Positions 22,666 through 31,735 of a DNA stretch of 64,000 bases are shown one piece after another. A program made the position numbers and the translations under genes. Numbering within the stretch: the first letter of the stretch is position 1; each line of letters opens with the position of its first letter. The DNA comes from Prochlorococcus sp. AG-402-N08 (GTDB taxonomy: Bacteria; Cyanobacteriota; Cyanobacteriia; PCC-6307; Cyanobiaceae), in contig QCIS01000001.1 of the NCBI GenBank assembly GCA_003216535.1, forward strand, positions 124,001 to 188,000, written 5' to 3'. Under the pieces are notes generated by a model. That model worked only from the letters and a program-made list of their open reading frames with translations, was not told where the DNA came from and did no database searches.

Positions 22666-22827
22666 TCAACCCGATAGTTTTTTGCTCCATTCTTTATGCT
22701 TTTGATCTAAATCTGAAATTTTTTCGCCTAAACTCAACTGTCTTTCTAATAATTCAACTTTTGTAAGTGTTATTTTTTCTGAATAAAATTTAATAGGCTG
22801 CTTACCATGCAAATTGTCACCGCTCAT
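22666..22827 (-). CDS. Small helical protein, 53 aa
   Basis: MSGDNLHGKQPIKFYSEKIT is followed by LTKVELLERQLSLGEKISDL and a Lys-rich end. The second half is a probable coiled coil. No family recognised. It lies 125 bases past the desaturase stop of the same strand order and may be separate. Confidence 0.55.
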   Translation of the reverse strand: MSGDNLHGKQPIKFYSEKITLTKVELLERQLSLGEKISDLDQKHKEWSKKLSG

Positions 22828-22951
22828 AGAATTAATTTATTTGTGTAATTTCTAAGATGAAAATTTTGTTATTGCTAATTCTTTTATATTCTTTTCAGAT
22901 TTGCGTAAATTAATGTGATAAAGAATCGATACTTATTGAGTTTCTAATCCA

Positions 22952-24109
22952 CTATTTGTATGAAGATTGCCATATATATCTTCTTCTCTTGATGTCTGAC
23001 TTAACAGCAACGCAATTGCAAGCAATATTCCATAGAGCTTTATGTATTGGATCAGGATTAAAAAGATATGCTTTTTTAAAGGCTTTCTTAATTAAGACAG
23101 TTGCCTTTTTTGCATGATAATGAGGGATCGTTGGACATACATGATGAACGACATGGCTAGAACCTATATTATGATGAAGAAAATTAAGGACTCTACCGTA
23201 AGGCCTATCAATAGATAAAAATGCCCCTTTCATAAAAGAAAATTCCGTATTTGAAAGATGAGGTACATCTGAATCTGTATGATGAAGCCATGTATAAACT
23301 ACTAGCCAACAATTAACCACTAATAAAGGACCAAAATACAGAGCAATTACTGGAAATAATCCATTCTTGAAAACTAAAAAAACAATCCCTAATAATGTCA
23401 AACATACTCCAATATCTGATATCCAAACTTTCTTGGCCCATATTGATGGCCATAATGCTTTAGAAAATGGTTTAATTGGCCAAAAATGATTTGAAGTTCC
23501 ATATTTAATACCTCCTGTACTTCCAGTAAGTAAATAAGCAGGCCAGCCAAATATTAGATGTAAAAGCAGTTGAAGAATTCCGTAATTTTTTTTACCTAAG
23601 GAATTTGAAAAATGTAATTCTTTTTCTCCGCCAACTTTTTCTGTAACTCCATTCCCTTTAATGACTAAAGGGACGTGAGTTTCTCCATTGGTTATGTTAT
23701 TTGTAAATCGATGATGAACTGCATGAGAACGCTGCCAAGAAAAATAAGGCACTAGAAGTAATGAATGTAGTAAATAACCAGTTATAGATTCTAATGTCTT
23801 GTTTTTGGAGAATGCTCCATGCCCACATTCATGGGCAATCACCCAGAATCCCATTGCAGTGGTTCCTGATAGTAATGCGTAAATAATCCAAATTGGGATC
23901 ATTTTTGGAGTAAATGGAATAGCTAACCCTATCGCAACTACTAATGATTGGATTAAAGCTGATTGTAAAAGATACCTCAAAGAAGTTTTTGTATTGCACT
24001 TAAAGAAGTGATCTGGGACAACATCCTTAAATTCTTTTATGCTTGGAATATCTTTATCCTTTATTACAAGCGCTTGGCCTTTAAGACCTGAAAATTTTAT
24101 ATTACTCAA
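22952..24109 (-). CDS. Fatty acid desaturase, delta-12 (DesA) type
   Basis: A 385-residue membrane desaturase. The three histidine boxes are HECGHG (about residues 92-97), HHRFTN (about 130) and HHVCPTIPHYH with HNIGSSHVVHH (about 310-330). Spacing and length fit acyl-lipid omega-6 (delta-12) desaturases, which introduce a double bond into membrane lipid acyl chains using ferredoxin. Two pairs of hydrophobic helices separate the boxes. Position of desaturation is inferred from family resemblance. Confidence 0.85.
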   Translation of the reverse strand: MSNIKFSGLKGQALVIKDKDIPSIKEFKDVVPDHFFKCNTKTSLRYLLQSALIQSLVVAIGLAIPFTPKMIPIWIIYALLSGTTAMGFWVIAHECGHGAFSKNKTLESITGYLLHSLLLVPYFSWQRSHAVHHRFTNNITNGETHVPLVIKGNGVTEKVGGEKELHFSNSLGKKNYGILQLLLHLIFGWPAYLLTGSTGGIKYGTSNHFWPIKPFSKALWPSIWAKKVWISDIGVCLTLLGIVFLVFKNGLFPVIALYFGPLLVVNCWLVVYTWLHHTDSDVPHLSNTEFSFMKGAFLSIDRPYGRVLNFLHHNIGSSHVVHHVCPTIPHYHAKKATVLIKKAFKKAYLFNPDPIHKALWNIACNCVAVKSDIKRRRYIWQSSYK

Positions 24110-24346
24110 ATTTTTTTTGGTTAAGAATTTTGTTAAATAAAAGTGAATTTATATATCTATTATCCATCACAAGATCTCATAATGAAATGAATTTATAATT
24201 TTTTTTTCAAAATTTTTTACGATTTCATCTTCAAATAAAATTATTTGAGCCAAACATTTTTTATTTTTTTTTCGCAATTTTTTTATTTAACTATTTAATT
24301 CTTTTTTTATGCTAATTTTCTTGCTCTTCTTCAAAGCTTAATTAAT

Positions 24347-24478
24347 TTAAAGACCGCGTATATACCTCTTGGGTAAACCAGATTGTTTACGCGGCTTTAC
24401 TAAAATAGGTAAAACAATGACTCCTACCGTAAAAAGACAGATTGGAGCAACTACCATTAATATAGATTCTAGAGACAT
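24347..24478 (-). CDS. Single-helix membrane protein, 43 aa
   Basis: MSLESILMVVAPICLFTVGV is a transmembrane helix, and KPRKQSGLPKRYIRGL is a basic tail. The coding end overlaps an inverted repeat (CCGCGTA at 24354, TACGCGG at 24388), which on the plus strand could act as a hairpin. The protein looks real; family unknown. Confidence 0.55.
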   Translation of the reverse strand: MSLESILMVVAPICLFTVGVIVLPILVKPRKQSGLPKRYIRGL

Positions 24479-24670
24479 GAATAATTTTAAATTTATTAAT
24501 AAATAGCAGGATTTTTTTTAAAAGTCATGCGTATTTATATCTATTAAATGAAAAAAGATTCAAAATTTTTATAAATTATTAAGTAAAAAAGAAAAAAAGA
24601 TTAAAAAACATCAATTTTTTCATAATTCATCCTATTTACTTAATCATTATTTAGATTTAAATGAATACTT

Positions 24671-24820
24671 ATGGATCAAGAAATAAAGTGGATGCTTATG
24701 ACTTATTATTGTCCAACTCATGGCAATTCAGGTTTAGTAAAACCGATTCAACTAACAAAAAAAGAAATTAGTAAAAAATTCTTAAAAAAAGTTAGGAGTT
24801 CTAAAAAATTAATTTTTTAA
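24671..24820 (+). CDS. Small basic protein, 49 aa
   Basis: MDQEIKWMLMTYYCPTHGNS precedes a Lys-rich helix that ends SSKKLIF. An internal ATG at codon 10 is an alternative start giving MTYYCPTHG. No family recognised. Confidence 0.45.
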   Translation: MDQEIKWMLMTYYCPTHGNSGLVKPIQLTKKEISKKFLKKVRSSKKLIF

Positions 24821-25071
24821 AATAAAACCTAAGATATTGTGAAAATTTCTAAATCTTGATTGAAATCTTGTTAATTAAAAATTGATATCTTAAAAAATCC
24901 CATAAGTTGCTCTTTTATTAGCAGCAAAGGTAAAAATATTGAAAAAGAAATTTTTAAATTTAGACTGACTTCAAATCATTAAAAATGCAGCTTAATGGAA
25001 ATATTTTTTTGATACTAGCACCAAATTTTTTGCGTAATTAATAATTTTAAAAGATCTAGAAATAATTAATT

Positions 25072-25224
25072 TTAAAATTGATCAGAATCGCATGTTAATT
25101 CACATTGGTTAAGATCATGAGATGATATCTTTTCTAAAATTCTTAACATATCAATTTCCGAAAGCTCTCCATCGGAGTTCCATTTCAAAGTTGTTTTCCT
25201 TTGAGGTGAATTTTTTTTATTCAT
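25072..25224 (-). CDS. Small acidic protein, 50 aa
   Basis: MNKKNSPQRKTTLKWNSDGE is followed by SEIDMLRILEKISSHDLNQC and an end with a second Cys (ELTCDSDQF). A strong GGGGGGTGAT ribosome site sits inside the end of the gene before it, and the two overlap by eight bases, so they are coupled. Family unknown. Confidence 0.6.
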   Translation of the reverse strand: MNKKNSPQRKTTLKWNSDGELSEIDMLRILEKISSHDLNQCELTCDSDQF

Positions 25225-25375
25225 TTTGATCACCCCCCTTTAAATGAACTTCTAAACAACGAGTAATACATTCTTGATGACCATCAACAATACTGCATTC
25301 TGTAATACACTCAAAATATGAATTAATAGAATCTATTTCTGTATTCTGGTTTGTAGAAACAAATGAATTATTCAT
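25217..25375 (-). CDS. Small twin-CX3C protein, 52 aa
   Basis: I use the internal ATG at 25373-25375, giving MNNSFVSTNQNTEIDSINSY; a longer start at 25426 is possible. The core has C-I-T-E-C and C-I-T-R-C separated by nine residues (SIVDGHQE region), a twin CX3C pattern that in small Tim-type proteins forms a disulfide-linked helical hairpin. It could equally bind a metal. It is coupled to the next 50-residue gene. Confidence 0.55.
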   Translation of the reverse strand: MNNSFVSTNQNTEIDSINSYFECITECSIVDGHQECITRCLEVHLKGGDQNE

Positions 25376-25664
25376 AATTTTGTAAGATTTATTTGGAATA
25401 GAGATATAGCACGAAATCATGTTCAATAATTTAATTTATTAAGTTAATTAGAAAAAATAAGTATTATTTCCTAAATTTATTTTGCACTTGGTTTACCTTT
25501 AAAAAGGTACTAATATTTACCTTTTAAACAGAATAAGGAAAAAAGTATTTTGATTATTAAATATTATTTTTATAAGGTAATCTTTTAAAAAAATCAGCAT
25601 AAAGACCGATTTACTTTTAAGTAATTTAGTTAGATGATAAAAAAAGAATACTTTAGATTTTCAA

Positions 25665-25817
25665 ATGAAATCAGTAATTAATTGGCTTTCGAAAATGTTA
25701 GAGAGTATGGCAAATGCTTTTATGCATCCTTTAAAGAATGACTTGCCTCCATCTATTGGTACTCATGCATATAGCAATATTCCTCTAAAAAGAAAATTGA
25801 GAAGAAGGTTGAATTAG
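25665..25817 (+). CDS. Small basic protein, 50 aa
   Basis: MKSVINWLSKMLESMANAFM is an amphipathic helix, then HPLKNDLPPSIGTHAYSNIP and a basic end PLKRKLRRRLN. Stop lies three bases from the end of the convergent desaturase. Family unknown. Confidence 0.5.
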   Translation: MKSVINWLSKMLESMANAFMHPLKNDLPPSIGTHAYSNIPLKRKLRRRLN

Positions 25818-25820
25818 GTA

Positions 25821-26927
25821 TTAAATTATTGGAATTAATTTTTCATTTTTATTATCCCAAATAATATATTTAAAGCAGTTAGAAAAATCTCTTAATTTTA
25901 AGAACTTTGATTGTTGGAGCAAATGAATGTTTGCTTTATGACAAGCTCTTAAGTTGTAATTTGGTATTCTCTCAGAGAGATGATGAATGCTGTGGAAGGA
26001 TATGTCTGCTAAAAACCAATTTAGCCAATTAGGAATATCTAAATTGCTACTACCTAAAATCGCTCCATCGATGAGATCCCAATTTTTTGTATTTTTAGCA
26101 TATGCACTCTCATAGTTATGTTGTACGAAAAAAACACATATTAAAATTGCTGCTGATAAGGTTAATACCATGGAATAAAATGATAAGAAAAAAACTAAGC
26201 CAAACCATTTACACATAAAAATCCACCCTATTATTACTACTATGTTATTGATTATTAATTCACATAGTTCACTGAAATTATCTCCATAATCAGAAAAAGG
26301 TGGTTTGACTCTTGAGTATATAAAAAGAAGTTGAGAGATTTCTCCGTTTTTTATTTTGATAAAAAACTCTTCGAATATATCTTTAGTGAAATTAAAAATA
26401 ACTATAACCAGTCCTAATCTAGGTTTTAAAACTAAGTAAAAAAAACCGCCAGGGAAAAGCATCATCCAGTTTCGACTTACTTTATAAAATATTTGCTCTC
26501 TTTTTGTAAGGGAATTATAATCTTCAAGACTTAAAACATCTATCGGCCCTTTGTAAATTTCCCAATTTCCATTATTTCTATGATGAAATGCATGATCAAT
26601 TGACCATGACTTCTGGGGAATACCATTAACCAAGCCTAGTAAAAATCCAAAAAAGCGATTTAATTTCCGTTTTGTAAAAAGAGAATTATGACCGCAATCA
26701 TGCATTAATGAGAATGTTCGAGAAGAGAATAGAGTAAGAAGAACTATAAAAGGTATTAATAGAAATCCTTTTATCAATAATGAAAAAGGTTGATTTATTA
26801 TTTGGTAGATGATTAACCAAATAGAAATTATTGGGAAGATGGTAGAAATAATTTGATAGGAAGCTCTAATATTATTTCTTTTTAGAAATGGCTTTATTAA
26901 AAAATCACCTCTATTTACTTTAAGCAT
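25821..26927 (-). CDS. Fatty acid desaturase family protein
   Basis: A second membrane desaturase, 368 residues. Histidine boxes are HDCGHNS (about residue 75), HHRNNGN (about 115) and HSIHHLSERIP (about 320). HHRNNG with HxxHH differs from the DesA-type gene at 22952, so it is a separate subgroup. Hydrophobic segments flank the boxes. The substrate could be an acyl lipid or a carotenoid; I cannot decide. Confidence 0.8.
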   Translation of the reverse strand: MLKVNRGDFLIKPFLKRNNIRASYQIISTIFPIISIWLIIYQIINQPFSLLIKGFLLIPFIVLLTLFSSRTFSLMHDCGHNSLFTKRKLNRFFGFLLGLVNGIPQKSWSIDHAFHHRNNGNWEIYKGPIDVLSLEDYNSLTKREQIFYKVSRNWMMLFPGGFFYLVLKPRLGLVIVIFNFTKDIFEEFFIKIKNGEISQLLFIYSRVKPPFSDYGDNFSELCELIINNIVVIIGWIFMCKWFGLVFFLSFYSMVLTLSAAILICVFFVQHNYESAYAKNTKNWDLIDGAILGSSNLDIPNWLNWFLADISFHSIHHLSERIPNYNLRACHKANIHLLQQSKFLKLRDFSNCFKYIIWDNKNEKLIPII

Positions 26928-27010
26928 ACTTATCTTATTTTTTAGATATTAACAATTTTTAAAAAATATTGATTATTTAATAAAAAATTAAATTTTTTGA
27001 ACTTATAGTA

Positions 27011-27166
27011 CTAAAGAATAAATTCTTTAGACATAGTTCTCAATTGATCTAAATTTAATCTTTCTAAGTAATTTTTAAAATCACAAAGATTCCTAGTAGA
27101 GTCAGAATTTTTACTCTCGTAAGGAAGGCTATTAGAAATTAAATCAATAAGATGATCTTTATCCAT
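27011..27166 (-). CDS. Small hypothetical protein, 51 aa
   Basis: MDKDHLIDLISNSLPYESKN, then a helical end with LCDFKNYLERLNLDQLRTMS. Soluble; no known domain. Leads towards the next reverse-strand gene with a 55-base gap. Confidence 0.5.
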   Translation of the reverse strand: MDKDHLIDLISNSLPYESKNSDSTRNLCDFKNYLERLNLDQLRTMSKEFIL

Positions 27167-27251
27167 AACTTCTTATAGACCATAATTCCTATTTAAAAAA
27201 TTAAGGTCTTGAATTCGAGATCATTAACTCATATGTATCAAGAGTAATTTT

Positions 27252-27470
27252 TTATAAATTTTTTAAATCTTGTTCTATTTTTTCTAATTTTTCGTTTAAT
27301 TCTTTTTGTTCCTTAATTAAGGCTTTTTTCTTTTCTGCAATCTCTTTGTTCAAAGGAGAATTGAAATATTTTTGGTAAGAGACAAAAAAAACTGCTATTG
27401 CTACTGCAATACCAAGGGCACCAATTATTAAAATTGGAGATGAAGGAAAGTCATAAAATGGAATTGACAA
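27252..27470 (-). CDS. Membrane-anchored coiled-coil protein, 72 aa
   Basis: The start MSIPFYDFPSSPILIIGALG leads to a transmembrane helix (about residues 12-32), then a cytosolic coiled coil rich in Lys and Glu (KEIAEKKKALIKEQKELNEK). The layout suggests a scaffold or a complex subunit. No family recognised. Confidence 0.6.
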   Translation of the reverse strand: MSIPFYDFPSSPILIIGALGIAVAIAVFFVSYQKYFNSPLNKEIAEKKKALIKEQKELNEKLEKIEQDLKNL

Positions 27471-27679
27471 AATATTTTTATAAAAACAAATTCTAGCTAT
27501 CTCATAAACAAAAAAATGAGTAATAAATACTTATTCTTTACGAAGTTTTATAGGTAATTATGCTATTTATTTTTAAAAAATAAATAACGTTTATCTTTAA
27601 TTAAATTTTAAAAATAAGTAATTGTACGGCTGTCAAAGAATGAATAACTAATAATGATTAAACTAGTAAAAAATTTTTC

Positions 27680-27997
27680 ATGAAGAAAATCATAAATAAA
27701 AAGCATAATAAAAATGAACCATGGTTTAAATGGTTAACGAGAGAACTTAATTCTTATGAAGCTTTTCATGATTTCGAATCAGGCAAGAATCCACGAGATG
27801 TTGCAGAGGATTTTATTTCTAGAAATAGTATTGCTATATCAGAAGTTTTCGAGGATTTTGATGAAGAAGATAAAGATACACTCGATCAGTTTCTTAAATT
27901 AACCGAATGCGAGATGCATGTGTTTAGAATTCTTGAAAAACAAATAGAGTTAAGAAAAAAGGTAAGATTTGTAGATTTTAAAAAAAGAAAAAATTGA
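27680..27997 (+). CDS. Paralogue family protein (WFxW...FLKLTE), 105 aa
   Basis: A 105-residue soluble protein related to the 88-residue protein at 38461. Both have WFKWL or WFSWF near the start, then a helical RDVAEDFISRN or QIAERFVNENH, then FLKLTECEMHVFRIL or FMKLSESELHILKYF. It is a small family without a name known to me. It has a Lys-rich tail. Confidence 0.65.
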   Translation: MKKIINKKHNKNEPWFKWLTRELNSYEAFHDFESGKNPRDVAEDFISRNSIAISEVFEDFDEEDKDTLDQFLKLTECEMHVFRILEKQIELRKKVRFVDFKKRKN

Positions 27998-28008
27998 GGA
28001 GTTAATAT

Positions 28009-28344
28009 CTATATAAGTTTATTTTTCCCATTACCAGTCTTACCAAAGCCTAGCCAGATGAACCACAAGATCCATCCTAAGATAGGTATTAAATTAATAA
28101 AGATCCATTTCCAATCTTTTCCAAAATCTTTGATTCTTCTTAAATCAATAGCTATTTGAGGAATGATACAAACTATGCCATAAACATTGAAACCAAACGT
28201 TTTTAAAAATATCGGGATAGTTAGGAAAGAAATTATAAGATTCGCTAGTTGAACTAACCACCAGTCCGATCGAGATGTGAATCCTTTGAAGTCTGTAGCT
28301 TTAATCCAAAACTCTTTATATGCTTTTAAAAAATCATTAAACAT
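28009..28344 (-). CDS. DUF805 family membrane protein
   Basis: A 111-residue protein with the DUF805 hallmarks RSDWWL near residue 22 and DLRRIKDFGKDWKW in the middle, and four hydrophobic segments. These proteins are inner-membrane and of unknown function. It is convergent with the gene at 27680. Confidence 0.8.
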   Translation of the reverse strand: MFNDFLKAYKEFWIKATDFKGFTSRSDWWLVQLANLIISFLTIPIFLKTFGFNVYGIVCIIPQIAIDLRRIKDFGKDWKWIFINLIPILGWILWFIWLGFGKTGNGKNKLI

Positions 28345-28412
28345 AAATTAAAAATTCAAAGAATCTAACATTATCAATTTAATCTTTAATTTATCAAAAT
28401 ATTATTTATTTA

Positions 28413-28577
28413 CTAAATAGGATCAAATAAATTCATATCATTTGAATCTTGTTTTGAAATCTCATCTTGATTTGGTAATGAACAGAATCCGTCTTTGCAA
28501 ATCATCTTTTCTTTTGCAATACCGTTAGTTTTTGAGAATATGTTTTTGTTATTGTTATTTGAAGATTCTTTCAGCAT
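28413..28577 (-). CDS. Small Asn-rich protein, 54 aa
   Basis: MLKESSNNNNKNIFSKTNGI with a C-x4-C pair (ICKDGFCSL) and an acidic end. Mostly disordered by composition. No family recognised. Confidence 0.45.
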   Translation of the reverse strand: MLKESSNNNNKNIFSKTNGIAKEKMICKDGFCSLPNQDEISKQDSNDMNLFDPI

Positions 28578-28659
28578 TTATATAAAAAAATTAAATCCAA
28601 TATTAAATTAATAACTCAATTTATTTTTATAAGCAACAAAATTAATATTAATTATTTAT

Positions 28660-28755
28660 TTACTTTTTTTGATTTGGCAAGTCTCTCCAAAATAGCGCCA
28701 TTATATAAATGAATAAAGATATAGAACAAATATAAAGTAAAGAATTTAGATGCAT
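28660..28755 (-). CDS. Single-helix membrane peptide, 31 aa
   Basis: MHLNSLLYICSISLFIYIMA is the helix and WRDLPNQKK the tail. It has no strong ribosome site; listed because the pattern matches other micropeptides in this region. Confidence 0.4.
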   Translation of the reverse strand: MHLNSLLYICSISLFIYIMALFWRDLPNQKK

Positions 28756-29001
28756 TTTTATTTATTAAAGTAATAACAAAGAAGTCCTTTCATAAAAATG
28801 GGATTTCAAAAGATTGGTAATTTTCTGACTTAGCAATCAAACAAATTCTAGTATTTATTTAAGTTTTTTATGCTTTTCCCAAACTTTGAGAAGGAAAAGT
28901 TTTTAAATTTTATGAATATATCTATTTAGTTAGTAAAACTTATAAATCTAAAAGTTTTATAAATCTAATCAAATTCTACATTTTTGGATGTTTATTGTAT
29001 T

Positions 29002-29142
29002 TCACAATCTATCCTTATTTATTTCTGTTAGAGCTTTTCTACCTTCTTTAAGGGTTCTCAAGACGAGCCAGGTTAGAGAGGAAATCATAAGGATGGTAAG
29101 TGTAATTAGAGAAATATGAGTTATATCAATATTGTTCGCCAA
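29002..29142 (-). CDS. Single-helix membrane protein, 46 aa, TTG start
   Basis: From the TTG at 29140-29142 the product begins LANNIDITHISLITLTILMI and ends LRTLKEGRKALTEINKDRL. AAGGAA lies a suitable distance before the TTG. The composition (helix plus basic helical tail) looks real. Start uncertain. Confidence 0.45.
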   Translation of the reverse strand: MANNIDITHISLITLTILMISSLTWLVLRTLKEGRKALTEINKDRL

Positions 29143-29188
29143 TTTAATTAAATTCCTTATGAGTCTTTAATTCAAAAAATTCAAAAAT

Positions 29189-29371
29189 TCAAACGTCTGA
29201 TCTAGAGTAAGCAGGTATTAGCATTCCACCATCTTGATCGTCATTATTATCATCATCAAACCCACCCCCTAGAAGTAATTCAATAATTACAAGTACAGCT
29301 ACTGGATAAAGGCACCATAATATCGCTGTAAAAGGACTTACTGAGGAAGAAGCTGAGTAAAATTCTGTCAT
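29189..29371 (-). CDS. Small membrane protein with Asp cluster, 60 aa
   Basis: One transmembrane helix (TAILWCLYPVAVLVIIELLL) then a Gly/Asp-rich stretch GGGFDDDNNDDQDGGMLIP and a short end. The DDQDGG motif recurs in the gene at 30510. The acidic cluster could bind cations. Family unknown. Confidence 0.5.
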   Translation of the reverse strand: MTEFYSASSSVSPFTAILWCLYPVAVLVIIELLLGGGFDDDNNDDQDGGMLIPAYSRSDV

Positions 29372-29655
29372 AAATTGATATTAATCTAAAGAAACAACAA
29401 TTGTGGATCCTCTGGGAAGTGTTTTATTCAATATTTCTATAAATATTTTTTAAAAACTTTTCTCTTTAGCACGAATAGATCTTTGGTATGTATTGATATT
29501 TTTATTATTAAAATCAATTTGAATAATAATTTTTTTGAACCTAATGAGAAACTAATAATGACATAATGAATCGCGCGATTGTTATTTTTTATACTTAACA
29601 ATAATTGTACAATTTTGATTCAAAAACTATTATTTATCTTGATTTTATAAATTCT

Positions 29656-29787
29656 ATGTTTTCTTTCACTTTTGATCCTTTGGCTGCGATATTTGGTATA
29701 TCAGGAATTGTAGGCTTCTTTTTCTTCGTTTCTGCCGCTAAGGGAACTTCCAGTATCAATACAAAACCAAAAAAGGAATTAGATTAG
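29656..29787 (+). CDS. Single-helix membrane protein, 43 aa
   Basis: I choose the ATG at 29656, giving MFSFTFDPLAAIFGISGIVG; a TTG 17 codons upstream is less likely. A helix GIVGFFFFVSAA is followed by a polar Lys-rich tail. Family unknown. Confidence 0.5.
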   Translation: MFSFTFDPLAAIFGISGIVGFFFFVSAAKGTSSINTKPKKELD

Positions 29788-29851
29788 AACTTATTATCTG
29801 AGAAAACTAAATTGAAATTTTAAATTTAGTATTTAAAAGGCTTTTTAATTA

Positions 29852-30022
29852 TTACTTATTCCATTGTTTAGAAATAAATTCAAGAAAATCTTTTAGATCC
29901 TCTTCAGGACAATTTGTTTGTTTTTTTAAATCAATGCAAATTTGCTTAATATTTTCAAAGGCCTTTCTTACTATTTCGTTTTTTTCAATAACCTCAAAAT
30001 ATTCTTGATCAGTAAAAGGCAT
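29852..30022 (-). CDS. Small helical protein, 56 aa
   Basis: MPFTDQEYFEVIEKNEIVRK then FENIKQICIDLKKQTNCPEE and a helical end. Soluble, two cysteines. No family recognised. Confidence 0.5.
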   Translation of the reverse strand: MPFTDQEYFEVIEKNEIVRKAFENIKQICIDLKKQTNCPEEDLKDFLEFISKQWNK

Positions 30023-30113
30023 AATATTAGTTTCCTTCTTGAAATTATTTATTAACCATATTTTATCTACATTGACTTAACAGTAAAGAAGAAAAAATCT
30101 TTTTTTTTTAAAT

Positions 30114-30389
30114 TTAGCTACCCAATCGATAATGTTTTTTAATACTTTTGGTTACTTCCCATTCGCATTTAAGTCCAGCAGGAAACTCAACTAGATCTCC
30201 AGCTTTAATCACGTAAATGTCACCGTTTTGGGTACTTATTTTCGCTTGACCTTCAATAATTAAGCAAATTTCCTTATCATCATAATTCCATTGAAATTTG
30301 CTTGGCTCACATTCCCAAATAGACCAACTTTTTATTCCATACTGAATTATTACGCTTGCACTACAGGGGGAAGTTATTAGAACTTTCAC
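30114..30389 (-). CDS. Cupin-domain protein (cupin_3/DUF861-like)
   Basis: The 91-residue protein has the single-cupin pattern: CLIIEGQAKISTQNGDIYVI followed by KAGDLVEFPAGLKCEWEV. Proteins of this group bind a small ligand or metal in a beta-barrel. The short length leaves only the barrel. Function here unknown. Confidence 0.75.
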   Translation of the reverse strand: MKVLITSPCSASVIIQYGIKSWSIWECEPSKFQWNYDDKEICLIIEGQAKISTQNGDIYVIKAGDLVEFPAGLKCEWEVTKSIKKHYRLGS

Positions 30390-30509
30390 GAAATAGTTCG
30401 GATGTGTTTTTCCATTTTACAAATAAAAGAAATATTTATTTTCGAGAATGTGTATTTCTTTACTGTCTTTTATTTTTTTTCGTTTAACATAAAAAAAAAT
30501 TTATAATTT

Positions 30510-30644
30510 ATGGATGAGCTTTCTGCATTGTCAATTTCGCTATCTATAGCTTCTTTAGGAATATTTTTTTTATTTTTCGCTTCAAATGATGATGATGACC
30601 AAGATGGAGGTAAGTTGATTAAATCATTAGAAAGAATTAATTAA
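30510..30644 (+). CDS. Small membrane protein with Asp cluster, 44 aa
   Basis: A helix (ALSISLSIASLGIFFLFFAS) followed by NDDDDQDGG and KLIKSLERIN. The acidic DDDDQDGG block after the helix matches the 60-residue protein at 29189 in order and motif, so they probably belong together. Its end overlaps the convergent gene at 30641 by four bases. Confidence 0.5.
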   Translation: MDELSALSISLSIASLGIFFLFFASNDDDDQDGGKLIKSLERIN

Positions 30645-30763
30645 TTCCAAGTAAATAAAACATTTAAGAGAGATTTATAACCTATAAAGCCTGCATAAAT
30701 ACAGCTTAGAAAAATTACATAAACCTCCATTGTGCTGAGTCTTTTTTTCTTTAAAATTTTCAT
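30641..30763 (-). CDS. Single-helix membrane protein, 40 aa
   Basis: MKILKKKRLSTMEVYVIFLS is a basic head entering a helix; FIGYKSLLNVLFTWN follows. Composition is protein-like and the convergent overlap with 30510 is small. Family unknown. Confidence 0.45.
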   Translation of the reverse strand: MKILKKKRLSTMEVYVIFLSCIYAGFIGYKSLLNVLFTWN

Positions 30764-30841
30764 TGGTTTTCAGTGTTTATAGGCTAATTTTATTTAATCT
30801 GATTTCTATTAACATGAGTATTTTTTACATAAACACTGAGA

Positions 30842-31714
30842 TTAAAGAATTATTAATGTCAAGCCAAAAAATAAAAAACAAGTAAAAAATATTATTTTTT
30901 TGGTAATTTCCCTTTCCTCATTCTTAGCAAAAAATAAGGAAATTACTGGAGATGTGCTTAATAAAGCCCATCCCACTCCTATGGGAAGTGTTTTAAAAAC
31001 AACTTGTTGTAGCAATATTCCTATATTTGTTCCAAGAAGTATCGAAAGCAAAAATCTTTTTTGTTGTTTTTTTTCTATGTTTTTTAAGAAAAAATTAATC
31101 TTAAATCCTTTTAAACTAATCAAAAAAATTATTGCACCTAATAATCTTATTTCAGTTGTAAGGAAAGGAGATAAATTGCTTTGAAGGAAAACCATCCTTG
31201 ATAAAAGACCTCCAAGAACAGCACATAAAACTGATAAAAAAGGAAAAGCAAAAATCTTAAAGTTATTTTTTTCTGAGGAAGAGGAGTTTTTCTCTTTAAA
31301 ATCGTTACCTTTTCTGAGAATTATGAATAGCGAAATCGTTACTATAATTACTCCAACCCATGATTTAGTTGTTAAATTTTCATTAATAAAAAATTCTCCT
31401 GACAAAGCTGCCATTAACGGAGAAAGAGTTTCTATAGATAAAGTTTTTCTTGTGCCAATTTTTTGTAGTGACTTTAAATAGAAAGTATCACCTAAACCAA
31501 TACCTATTATCCCACTAATTAGTAGTATAAATATGTTTTTTAATGCAGTTGTAGAACTTAGATTGATAAAAGCAGGTATAAAAATTAAAAAAGCTATTAT
31601 ATTTTTTGTTAAATTAATATCTATTGATTTATATTTTTGAGTTTGCGCGCGCCAAATAAAGCACGCATATGTCCAAGATGTAGCAGCTCCAAAAGCAGAA
31701 AGGATTCCAATCAA
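30842..31714 (-). CDS. EamA/DMT family transporter
   Basis: A 290-residue membrane protein with about ten hydrophobic segments in two EamA-like halves. Features include GIGLGDTFYLKSLQKIGTRK and SIETLSPLMAALSGEFFINE, followed by WVGVIIVTISLFIIL in the first half. Drug/metabolite transporters export or import small metabolites, but the substrate cannot be told from sequence. Length matches the family. Confidence 0.8.
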   Translation of the reverse strand: MIGILSAFGAATSWTYACFIWRAQTQKYKSIDINLTKNIIAFLIFIPAFINLSSTTALKNIFILLISGIIGIGLGDTFYLKSLQKIGTRKTLSIETLSPLMAALSGEFFINENLTTKSWVGVIIVTISLFIILRKGNDFKEKNSSSSEKNNFKIFAFPFLSVLCAVLGGLLSRMVFLQSNLSPFLTTEIRLLGAIIFLISLKGFKINFFLKNIEKKQQKRFLLSILLGTNIGILLQQVVFKTLPIGVGWALLSTSPVISLFFAKNEEREITKKIIFFTCFLFFGLTLIIL

Positions 31715-31735
31715 AACGAATAATTTTTAGATAAT

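Noticed and set aside
24354-24394. CCGCGTA/TACGCGG as a plus-strand terminator
   Set aside because: Lies inside the end of a convincing reverse-strand small gene and has a long loop and poor T tract.
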